A DNA stretch of 64,000 bases from Mycolicibacterium sp. YH-1 (GTDB lineage: Bacteria > Actinomycetota > Actinomycetes > Mycobacteriales > Mycobacteriaceae): positions 4,030,001 through 4,094,000 of the forward strand of contig NZ_CP092915.1 of the NCBI RefSeq assembly GCF_022557175.1, written 5' to 3'. The notes beneath the pieces are model-generated. The model did no database searches. It was not told the origin of the DNA and was given only the letters and a program-made list of their open reading frames with translations. Of this stretch, positions 57,693 through 64,000 are shown piece after piece (positions within the stretch are counted from its first letter, which is position 1; every line of letters starts with the position of its first letter). Both the position numbers and the translations under genes were made by a program.

Positions 57693-58130
57693 ATGACCAG
57701 TTCCGAGACACAGCCGGTAACCGTCCTGACCGAGGACGAGAGTTGGGACCTGTTATCCGGTGTCACGCTCGGCCGGCTGGCAACGAGCGTCGGAGACATC
57801 CCCGACATCTTCCCGGTCAACTTCGTGGTGCAGCGCAGAACGGTGCTCATCCGCACCGCGGAGGGCACCAAACTGTCAGCCGCGGCCGTCAACCATCACG
57901 TCGCCTTCGAGGCCGATGCCCACGATGTGGCACAGGGCTGGAGCGTCGTCGTCAAGGGCCTGGCGCACATCGTGGAGGGCACCGCCGAGATCGAGGACGC
58001 CGAACGTGGACAAGTCCTGCCTTGGATCGCCACGCCGAAGCGGCGCTACCTACGCATCCTTCCGACCGAGATCACCGGACGACGCTTCGCCTTCGGTGGC
58101 GAGCCGGAGCTGATCTTCGATGTCGACTAG
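57693..58130 (+). CDS. Pyridoxamine 5'-phosphate oxidase-like flavin-binding protein
   Basis: A 145-residue split-barrel protein of the PNPOx-like family. Segments are SWDLLSGVTLGRLATSVGDIPDIFPVNFVV, typical of the N-terminal strands (in parts), then LIRTAEGTKLSAAAVNHHVAFEAD and GWSVVVKGLAHIVEG. Relatives bind FMN or F420 and include DosR-regulon members in M. tuberculosis (Rv3129-like). It is divergent from the Acg-type gene and precedes fdxA by about 100 bases. The substrate is unknown. Confidence 0.85.
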   Translation: MTSSETQPVTVLTEDESWDLLSGVTLGRLATSVGDIPDIFPVNFVVQRRTVLIRTAEGTKLSAAAVNHHVAFEADAHDVAQGWSVVVKGLAHIVEGTAEIEDAERGQVLPWIATPKRRYLRILPTEITGRRFAFGGEPELIFDVD

Positions 58131-58154
58131 CTGTCACCGCCGGCAACGCGCCGA

Positions 58155-58169
58155 AGGACTTTCGTCCCT
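58155..58169 (+). promoter_or_regulatory. DosR box upstream of fdxA
   Basis: AGGACTTTCGTCCCT agrees with the DosR consensus GGGACTWWAGTCCC at 12 of 14 positions, including both half-sites. It is centred about 65 bases upstream of the fdxA start, a normal activator distance. This is the best DosR-type site I found in the window. Confidence 0.65.
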
Positions 58170-58226
58170 GCGACGCCGGTCCTTCTACCCTCGTCCGTGC
58201 CACGACCGACTCCTAGTGTTCTAGAC

Positions 58227-58580
58227 ATGACCTACGTGATTGGAAGCGGCTGCGTCGACGTGATGGACAAGTCATGTGTGCAGGAGTGTCCTGTCGACTG
58301 CATCTACGAAGGTGACCGCTCGCTGTACATCAATCCCGATGAGTGCGTGGACTGCGGCGCGTGCAAGTTGATCTGCCGCGTCGAGGCCATCGAGTACGAG
58401 ACCGATCTTCCCGAGGGGGAACGGCACCACCTCGAGGACAACGCCGCATTCTTCACCCTGACTCTGCCGGGCCGTGACGCACCGCTGGGTTCGCCGGGCG
58501 GTGCGGCACAGCTCGGGCGGGTCGGCGTCGACACTCCACTGGTCGCGGCGATGCCCCCGCGCGAGCACTCCGGCCACTGA
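58227..58580 (+). CDS. fdxA: Seven-iron ferredoxin FdxA
   Basis: A 117-residue ferredoxin from ATG 58227. Cys9, Cys17 and Cys50 fit the [3Fe-4S] cluster, and Cys21, Cys40, Cys43 and Cys46 the [4Fe-4S] cluster, with Cys25 free, as in Azotobacter FdI-type 7Fe ferredoxins. The sequence closely resembles FdxA of the M. tuberculosis DosR regulon (Rv2007c), including CRVEAI where many ferredoxins have CPVEAI. It transfers electrons in the cytoplasm under low oxygen. It is 34 bases upstream of a second Acg-type gene and probably co-transcribed. Confidence 0.93.
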   Translation: MTYVIGSGCVDVMDKSCVQECPVDCIYEGDRSLYINPDECVDCGACKLICRVEAIEYETDLPEGERHHLEDNAAFFTLTLPGRDAPLGSPGGAAQLGRVGVDTPLVAAMPPREHSGH

Positions 58581-58614
58581 CAGCGCACGACCACTGACAA
58601 GAGGAGCAAGCACC

Positions 58615-59634
58615 ATGGCGTATCAAGTGGCGACCAATCATGTGGTGACCGGCGATGTCATTGCCAGCGCCGTGCAGCTCGCCTGCCGGGCCCCCTCGGT
58701 TCACAACAGCCAGCCCTGGCGATTCGTCGGGGAAGGCGGCGGAATCCTCCATCTGTACCTGGACCGCGACCGCCTCGTCGACACCGATGCCTCAGGAAGG
58801 CAGGCTGTCATCAGTTGCGGTGCGGTACTTGACCACTTGCGGGTCGCGATGGCCGCAGCCGGATGGGCGACGAATGTCGACTATTACCCGAATCCCAATG
58901 ATCACACGCACCTGGCGTCGCTCGACTTCTCTGCGATGCCGTTCGTGACGGAGGCACATCGGCAGCGCGCCGACGCCATCCTGTCCCGGCACACCGATCG
59001 CCTGCCGTTTGCCGCGCCGGCTGACTGGGGAACCTTCGAACCGCAGCTGCGTCATGCCGTCGACTCCGATCTCGCAGCGCTGGACGTGCTCTCCGAGGAC
59101 TCCCGTCCGCTGCTTGCCGAGGCGGCCGAACTGACCGAGGCGCTGCGGATGTACGACTCCTCCTACCACGCCGAACTGGACTGGTGGACCGCGCCTTTCG
59201 ATTCATTTGACGGAATCCCACCGAGTTCACTGGTGTCGGCGCCCGAGAGTGACCGCGTCGACATCGGCCGCAACTTCCCGGTCACGCACCTCTACCGGGA
59301 GCGGCGCGCGCAGGTGACCGAGGACCGATCGAGGGTTCTCGTGCTCTCGGCGCTCGGGGACACTCGCCGCGACATGCTCACCTGCGGCGAGGCCCTGTCC
59401 ATGACACTTCTGGAGGCCACCATGGCGGGTCTGGCCACCTGCCCACTGACCCACCTCACCGAGGTCAAAGCGAGCCGCGACATCGTCACCGAGTTGACCG
59501 GACGGCCACTAGCCCAGGTCCTGATCAGAGTGGGTACGGTGCCCGTGCTGGACGAGACACCGCCCCCGACTCCGCGGCGGCCGCTGTCCGCCGTGCTCTC
59601 CTGGAAGCCCGGGGTCGCCGGACTGCACCGCTGA
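58615..59634 (+). CDS. Second Acg-type nitroreductase-fold protein
   Basis: A 339-residue Acg-family protein from ATG 58615 with GAGGAG upstream; the longer open frame runs into fdxA and is not used. Motifs: LACRAPSVHNSQPWRFVGEG, VISCGAVLDHLRVAMAAAGW, SRHTDRLPF, LATCPLTHLTEVKASRD and VLIRVGTVPV. As with the first copy, FMN binding is likely and the reaction unknown. It follows fdxA, which may be its electron donor, and is probably under the same DosR box. Confidence 0.9.
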   Translation: MAYQVATNHVVTGDVIASAVQLACRAPSVHNSQPWRFVGEGGGILHLYLDRDRLVDTDASGRQAVISCGAVLDHLRVAMAAAGWATNVDYYPNPNDHTHLASLDFSAMPFVTEAHRQRADAILSRHTDRLPFAAPADWGTFEPQLRHAVDSDLAALDVLSEDSRPLLAEAAELTEALRMYDSSYHAELDWWTAPFDSFDGIPPSSLVSAPESDRVDIGRNFPVTHLYRERRAQVTEDRSRVLVLSALGDTRRDMLTCGEALSMTLLEATMAGLATCPLTHLTEVKASRDIVTELTGRPLAQVLIRVGTVPVLDETPPPTPRRPLSAVLSWKPGVAGLHR

Positions 59635-59722
59635 CGGCCCGGCCAACCACCGATCTCGGCCCTGCCACGGCGGCAACGTCTAGCGTGGGGTGCGACGATT
59701 AGCGGTCGAGTGGAGGCATTCG

Positions 59723-60754
59723 ATGACGAGCACCCCGGGGAACTCGATGAACGCGTGGGTGGTTCGCGCGCCCGGCCCGATGGCGACAAACCCGTTGAGC
59801 TACGAACGCAAACCGATCCCCCGACCGAGTGCGGGCGAATTGCTGGTGCGGGTGGACGCGTGCGGAGTGTGCCGCACCGATCTGCACGTCAGCGAGGGTG
59901 ACCTGCCCGTGCACCGTGCGCGAGTCACCCCCGGTCACGAGATCGTGGGCACGGTGACCGAACTCGGGCGCGACGTGACGGGCCACTCGGTTGGCGACAG
60001 GGTTGGTGTCGCGTGGCTGCGCAGGACCTGTGGCGCATGCGCCTACTGCCTTCGCGGCGCCGAGAACCTCTGCCCCAACTCGGCGTACACCGGATGGGAT
60101 GAGGACGGCGGCTACGCCGAATACTGCACCGTCCCAGCACCCTTCGCCTATCACCTGCCCGACGGCTATGACGATGTCGAGCTTGCTCCCCTGCTGTGCG
60201 CGGGCATCATCGGGTTCCGCGCACTGCAGCGGGCCAGCCTTCCCCGAGGCGGCCGGCTCGGTATCTACGGCTTCGGTGGCAGCGCGCATCTCACGGCCCA
60301 GATCGCCCTGGCGCAGGGGGCCACCGTCCACGTGATGACGCGGGGCGCACAGGCGCAACAGTTGGCGCTCGCCCTCGGTGCCGCGTCGGCGACCGGAGCC
60401 TACGACGCTCCTCCGGAGCCGTTGGACAGCGCCATATTGTTCGCGCCGGTCGGTGACCTCGTACCGGTCGCATTGCGGGCTCTGGATCGCGGCGGCGTCC
60501 TGTCGATCGCCGGCATCCATCTCAGCGACATACCCACGCTGAACTACGAGCGAGAACTGTTCTACGAACGCGAGATCCGCAGTGTCACCGCAAACACCCG
60601 CGCGGACGGCGAGGCGTTCCTGGCCTTCGCTGCCGAGCATCGACTGCAGGTGACGACTCACCGATATGAGTTGGCTGAGGCTCAGCAGGCCCTCATCGAC
60701 TTGGAGGCCGGCCGTTTCGATGGCGCTGCGGTCCTGTGCAACGCACAGTCTTGA
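59723..60754 (+). CDS. Zinc-dependent alcohol dehydrogenase
   Basis: A 343-residue MDR-type alcohol dehydrogenase from ATG 59723 with GGAGG upstream. The catalytic zinc site is in CGVCRTDLH and PGHEIVGTV; the structural zinc site has [15 protein letters not shown] (four Cys). The NAD(P)-binding motif is YGFGGSAHL (about 190-198), where one usual Gly is shifted. It interconverts an alcohol and aldehyde, perhaps disposing of reducing power under hypoxia. It stands between the Acg-type gene and the convergent end of the nar operon; a DosR box was not found directly before it. Confidence 0.9.
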   Translation: MTSTPGNSMNAWVVRAPGPMATNPLSYERKPIPRPSAGELLVRVDACGVCRTDLHVSEGDLPVHRARVTPGHEIVGTVTELGRDVTGHSVGDRVGVAWLRRTCGACAYCLRGAENLCPNSAYTGWDEDGGYAEYCTVPAPFAYHLPDGYDDVELAPLLCAGIIGFRALQRASLPRGGRLGIYGFGGSAHLTAQIALAQGATVHVMTRGAQAQQLALALGAASATGAYDAPPEPLDSAILFAPVGDLVPVALRALDRGGVLSIAGIHLSDIPTLNYERELFYEREIRSVTANTRADGEAFLAFAAEHRLQVTTHRYELAEAQQALIDLEAGRFDGAAVLCNAQS

Positions 60755-60763
60755 GAGCGATCG

Positions 60764-61495
60764 TCACCAGCCCCGGCGCTGTGGCGCGGACCCCACCAGA
60801 TGGTCCTTGGCGGCGACATCGCGGCTGCGGTAGATGATGTAGGGGCGGAACAGGTAGCCGATCGGTGCGCTGAACGCGTGCACCAGCCGCGTGAACGGCC
60901 AGAGCGCAAACAGTGCCAGGCCGATCAGAACGTGCACCTGAAAGTACAGGGGCGCCTGCGTCATCAAGTCGCCCCGCGGCTGCAGGATCCAGATGGATCG
61001 GAACCATATCGACACCGTCTGGCGGTAGTTGTGCTCCTCGCCGACCAGGCCCGACCCCAGGGCGGTCGCGCACAAGCCGGCCACGATTGCGGCCACGAGC
61101 ACCACGTACATCAGCTTGTCGTTGACTGTGGTGGCCATGAACACCGGGCCCGTGGTGCGTCGCCGGTAGATGAGCAGCGCGATGCCGGTCAGGGTCGAGA
61201 CCCCGGCGATCGAGCCGAGAATCACGGCCTGGACGTGGTAGGCGTGCTGACTCAGCCCGACGGCGTCCGTCCAGGTCTGCGGGATGACCAGTCCGATGAA
61301 GTGGCCGAAGATGACCACCAGGATGCCGAAGTGGAACATCGGGCTCGCTATCCGCAGCAGCCGTGACTCGTAGAGTTGCGACGATCGGGTGGTCCACCCG
61401 AACTTGTCGTAGCGGTAGCGCCACCAGGTGCCGACAATCACGATGGCCAGGACGACATAGGGCACGACGTCCCAGAAGATCTCGCCCGCGGCCAT
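60764..61495 (-). CDS. narI: Respiratory nitrate reductase gamma subunit (cytochrome b)
   Basis: A 243-residue integral membrane subunit with five helices, starting FWDVVPYVVLAIVIVGTWWRYRYDKFGW. Heme-ligand histidines are in FHFGILVVIFGHFIGLVIP and in the late segment FQVHVLIGLALFALWPFTRLVHAFS. It takes electrons from menaquinol and passes them through two b hemes to NarH. It begins one base after narJ and is the last gene of the narGHJI operon. Confidence 0.93.
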   Translation of the reverse strand: MAAGEIFWDVVPYVVLAIVIVGTWWRYRYDKFGWTTRSSQLYESRLLRIASPMFHFGILVVIFGHFIGLVIPQTWTDAVGLSQHAYHVQAVILGSIAGVSTLTGIALLIYRRRTTGPVFMATTVNDKLMYVVLVAAIVAGLCATALGSGLVGEEHNYRQTVSIWFRSIWILQPRGDLMTQAPLYFQVHVLIGLALFALWPFTRLVHAFSAPIGYLFRPYIIYRSRDVAAKDHLVGSAPQRRGW

Positions 61496-61496
61496 C

Positions 61497-62159
61497 TCAC
61501 CGACCTCCTTCGGCCCGTCGCGGCGGCACCGTCAATGTGAATGGTTGCAGTCCAACCGCTTCCGCCGGTGGGCCGGCCTGAGCCAGCCGCTGCGCCCGAC
61601 GTGCGTCCTGGTCGCTGGGGGCGGGCAGCGTCGCGCACACCGCGGCGACGGTGTGGGCGTACGGCGAGCCGTGATCGACGAGCCCGTCGTGCAGCACGTC
61701 GATCGGCACGCGGTGCTCGACGAGCAGGCGCCGCCCCACCACGGGGTCCACGGTCGCGGCGAACTCGAGCACGACCGGTAGGTGATCGGGCGCCTCGTCC
61801 GCGGGTGGCTGCACGCCGGCATCGAGGTAGGCCTGCGTGAACGCGTGCATCTCCCCGCCGCGGTTGCGGGTCTCGCCTGCGGTCCAGTAGGTCAGGTACA
61901 TCGTCGAACTCCGGCGCAAGTCGAACGTCTCGACGTAATCGGCCGCCGCCCGCATCGGATCGGCCGTTCTCAGCGCGGTGATGGTGTGCGCCAGCAGCTC
62001 GGCCGCGCGATCCCTCACTGCGGCTCGCAGTTCGTCGACGGTGCGAAGGCGCTCGGCCAGGGACTCATCGGGATATGCCAGCAGCAACGAGGCACACTGC
62101 CAGACCGCACGGTCGTGCAGTGAGATCACGTTTCCGCCACCGCGATTGAGCAACCTCAT
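61497..62159 (-). CDS. narJ: Nitrate reductase molybdenum cofactor assembly chaperone
   Basis: A 220-residue TorD/NarJ-family chaperone from ATG 62159, overlapping the narH stop by 4 bases; the frame runs further upstream antisense-like within narH but is not used. Features: VWQCASLLLAYPDESLAERL, YVETFDLRRSSTMYLTYWTAGETRNRGGEM (in parts), and LPVVLEFAATVDP. It helps insert the molybdopterin cofactor into NarG and release NarGH to the membrane. It is not part of the final enzyme. Confidence 0.92.
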   Translation of the reverse strand: MRLLNRGGGNVISLHDRAVWQCASLLLAYPDESLAERLRTVDELRAAVRDRAAELLAHTITALRTADPMRAAADYVETFDLRRSSTMYLTYWTAGETRNRGGEMHAFTQAYLDAGVQPPADEAPDHLPVVLEFAATVDPVVGRRLLVEHRVPIDVLHDGLVDHGSPYAHTVAAVCATLPAPSDQDARRAQRLAQAGPPAEAVGLQPFTLTVPPRRAEGGR

Positions 62160-63799
62160 TGCGGGAACATTCCCGTCGGCGCTCCCCTGCCGTCCCAGTT
62201 CAGCAGGTTGACCCGGGAGGGGTTTTCGGCGTTGGCGGCCATACCCTCGCCGGTCTGCCGCTGTTTCAGCGCCCGGAACGTCTCGACCGCGACGGGCACC
62301 GGCCCGCCGCTGGCCTCCCCGAACGGGCCCGACTCGAACATGCCAGGACCATCGTCGAACGACAGTGCGCACTCGGTGGCCGTCTCCTCGAGGCGGTGGC
62401 CCTCAGCGGCGTACACCGACGGAATGACATAGCGCTCATCGTATTTCGCGAGGGCGAGCAGCCGGTACATCTCATACATCTGCTCCTCGGTCATCCCGAC
62501 CGCCTCCGGAATGTGCGGCTGGGTCTCGCGACCGAGGTTGATATCGCGCATATAGGACCGCATCGCGGCCAGCCGGCGCAACACCGCCTCGACGACGCCG
62601 GTGTCGCCCGCGGTGAACAGTCCGGCCAGGTACTCGATCGGGATGCGCAGGGCCTCCAGCGCGCCGAACAGGTTGCCCAGGTCCTCCCCGTCGTGGCTAT
62701 CCCGGCTGACGGCGTCGACGACCGGGGACAACGGTGGGACGTACCAGACCATCGGCATGGTCCGGTACTCCGGATGTAGCGGCAGCGCCACCCGAAAGGT
62801 GTTGATCAGCGCGTACACCGGCGATCGCTGCGCTGCCTCGATCCACTCATCCGAGATGCCCTCCGCACGGGCGCCGGCGATGACGGCGGGATCGGAGGGG
62901 TCGAGCAGCAGCTGGCGCTGCGCCTCGTACAGATCGGTCTCGTTCTCGGTCGACGCCGCCTCGAGCACCCGGTCCACGTCGTAGAGGACCAGTCCGATGT
63001 AGCGCAGCCGGCCCACACACGTCTCGGCGCACACGGTGGGCAGCCCGACCTCGACGCGCGGGTAGCAGAAGGTGCACTTCTCGGCCTTGCCGGTCTTGTG
63101 GTTGAAGTACACCTTCTTGTAGGGACATCCGGACACGCACATCCGCCAGCCGCGGCACCGGTCCTGATCGACGAGCACGATGCCGTCCTCGGTGCGCTTG
63201 TACATCGCCCCCGACGGACACGAGGACACGCACGACGGGTTCAGGCAGTGTTCGCAGATGCGCGGCAGGTAGAACATGAACGTCTGCTCGAGCTCGAGGC
63301 GAACCTGTTCGCTCACCTTGGCCAGCACCGGGTCACCGGGCACGATCTCCGGGGAGCCGCCGAGGTCGTCATCCCAGTTCGCCGACCACGACACCTTCAT
63401 CGGCTTGCCGCTGATGAGGCTGCGCGGTGGGGCGACCGGCATCTGCTCACCCAGCGGTGCCGAGGTCAGGTTGTCGTAGTCATAGGTCCACGGCTCGTAG
63501 TAGTCGTCGATGCTGGGCAGTTTCGGGTTGGAGAATATCCGCAGCAGCTTGGCCAGCCGACCACCGTCGCGGAGCCGCAGCCTGCCCCGGCTGTCACGTA
63601 CCCAACCGCCGCGCCATCGGTCCTGATCCTCGTAGGTGCGTGGATACCCCTGCCCGGGGCGAGTCTCAACGTTGTTGAACCACACGTACTCGGTCCCGGA
63701 TCGGTTGGTCCAGGCCTGCTTGCACGTGACCGAACAGGTGTGGCACCCGATGCACTTGTCGAGGTTCATCACCATCGCCAGCTGCGCCATGACCTTCAT
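62156..63799 (-). CDS. narH: Respiratory nitrate reductase beta subunit
   Basis: A 547-residue iron-sulfur subunit with four clusters. The first motif is CIGCHTCSVTCKQ (about 16-28); further ligands are in CEHCLNPSCVSSCP and CRGWRMCVSGCPYKK, where the Trp between cysteines marks the [3Fe-4S] cluster of NarH, and CTFCYPRVE/CAETCVGR. It relays electrons from NarI to the Mo site of NarG at the inner face of the membrane. It overlaps narG and narJ by ATGA. Confidence 0.95.
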   Translation of the reverse strand: MKVMAQLAMVMNLDKCIGCHTCSVTCKQAWTNRSGTEYVWFNNVETRPGQGYPRTYEDQDRWRGGWVRDSRGRLRLRDGGRLAKLLRIFSNPKLPSIDDYYEPWTYDYDNLTSAPLGEQMPVAPPRSLISGKPMKVSWSANWDDDLGGSPEIVPGDPVLAKVSEQVRLELEQTFMFYLPRICEHCLNPSCVSSCPSGAMYKRTEDGIVLVDQDRCRGWRMCVSGCPYKKVYFNHKTGKAEKCTFCYPRVEVGLPTVCAETCVGRLRYIGLVLYDVDRVLEAASTENETDLYEAQRQLLLDPSDPAVIAGARAEGISDEWIEAAQRSPVYALINTFRVALPLHPEYRTMPMVWYVPPLSPVVDAVSRDSHDGEDLGNLFGALEALRIPIEYLAGLFTAGDTGVVEAVLRRLAAMRSYMRDINLGRETQPHIPEAVGMTEEQMYEMYRLLALAKYDERYVIPSVYAAEGHRLEETATECALSFDDGPGMFESGPFGEASGGPVPVAVETFRALKQRQTGEGMAANAENPSRVNLLNWDGRGAPTGMFPQ

Positions 63800-64000
63800 C
63801 AGTAGGACACCTCCTGCGAGCGGCGGCGGACCACCGTCACCTCGTCGCGCTGGTTCCCGGTGGGTCCCAGGTAGTTGAACGCGAACGCGTGCTGTGCGTA
63901 TCCGCCCGCGAGGTGAGTCGGCTTGACCAGCAGCCGGGTCAACGAATTATGAATGCCGCCACGGTTTCCCGTGGTCTCGGTCAGCGGAACGTCGATCGTC
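63799..64000 (-). CDS. narG: Respiratory nitrate reductase alpha subunit, C-terminal 66 residues
   Basis: Only the C-terminus is inside the window; the gene runs off the right edge. The visible reading is DVPLTETTGNRGGIHNSLTR, then LLVKPTHLAGGYAQHAFAFN, YLGPTGNQRDEVTVVRRRSQ and EVSY, which matches the usual end of NarG with its Mo-bis-MGD domain. Its stop overlaps the narH start by 4 bases. NarG reduces nitrate to nitrite. Confidence 0.9.
   Translation of the reverse strand, partial: TIDVPLTETTGNRGGIHNSLTRLLVKPTHLAGGYAQHAFAFNYLGPTGNQRDEVTVVRRRSQEVSY

Overview
The window reads as chromosome of a fast-growing, environmental-type mycobacterium (Mycolicibacterium-like actinobacterium). The evidence is high GC, dense operons with 4-base ATGA/GTGA overlaps, an MmpS/MmpL pair, a DevR/DevS (DosR/DosS) pair with Acg-type nitroreductases, a PrpR/RamB-type regulator beside a methylcitrate operon, a mycobacterial-type carboxylic acid reductase, several P450s and many LLM flavin monooxygenases. 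No rRNA, tRNA, insertion sequence, prophage or CRISPR array was recognised. The genus assignment is inference.

Layout. 0-4.7 kb: the N-terminal part of an Eis-like acetyltransferase and three LLM flavin monooxygenases. 4.7-10.5 kb: a minus-strand run of P450, arylsulfatase, DUF1254/DUF1214 lipoprotein and a small secreted protein, headed by a perfect TetR-type palindrome. 10.5-19 kb: a prpD-prpB-prpC-pyruvate carboxylase operon with the divergent activator prpR. 18.9-23 kb: mmpS-mmpL with a divergent TetR gene. 23-36.7 kb: an eight-gene minus-strand operon (VWA/NorD-like, CbbQ/NorQ-like AAA ATPase, signal-less periplasmic-binding-type protein, AveC-like membrane protein, SDR, aldehyde dehydrogenase, two P450s), facing a plus-strand arm of an SDR, a double-TetR regulator and an NmrA-like oxidoreductase. 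I consider this the best candidate for an undescribed system. 36.8-42 kb: a metNIQ-type transporter with an LLM monooxygenase, then a D-amino-acid-oxidase-like gene. 42-50 kb: small secreted proteins, a half-size glycosyltransferase, a probable dps remnant, an orphan GAF histidine kinase and a carboxylic acid reductase. 50-52 kb: an MFS exporter fused to a MarR-like winged-helix domain. 52-64 kb: a hypoxia/dormancy island of universal stress proteins, devR-devS, two Acg-type nitroreductases, a PNPOx-like flavoprotein, FdxA, a zinc alcohol dehydrogenase and narGHJI (narG cut by the right edge).

How the parts fit. The prp genes turn propionyl-CoA plus oxaloacetate into pyruvate and succinate, and the last gene, pyruvate carboxylase, can return pyruvate to oxaloacetate, so the operon closes its own acceptor loop. 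In the 23-36.7 kb locus two widely separated promoters (before the AAA ATPase gene and before the divergent SDR) share an almost identical 19-base element between plausible -35 and -10 boxes. This suggests one regulator, plausibly the double TetR, controls both arms. In the last 12 kb, DosR-box-like sites precede the Acg/PNPOx pair and fdxA, consistent with control by the devR product encoded nearby. All functions are read from sequence motifs and family knowledge; nothing has been tested here.
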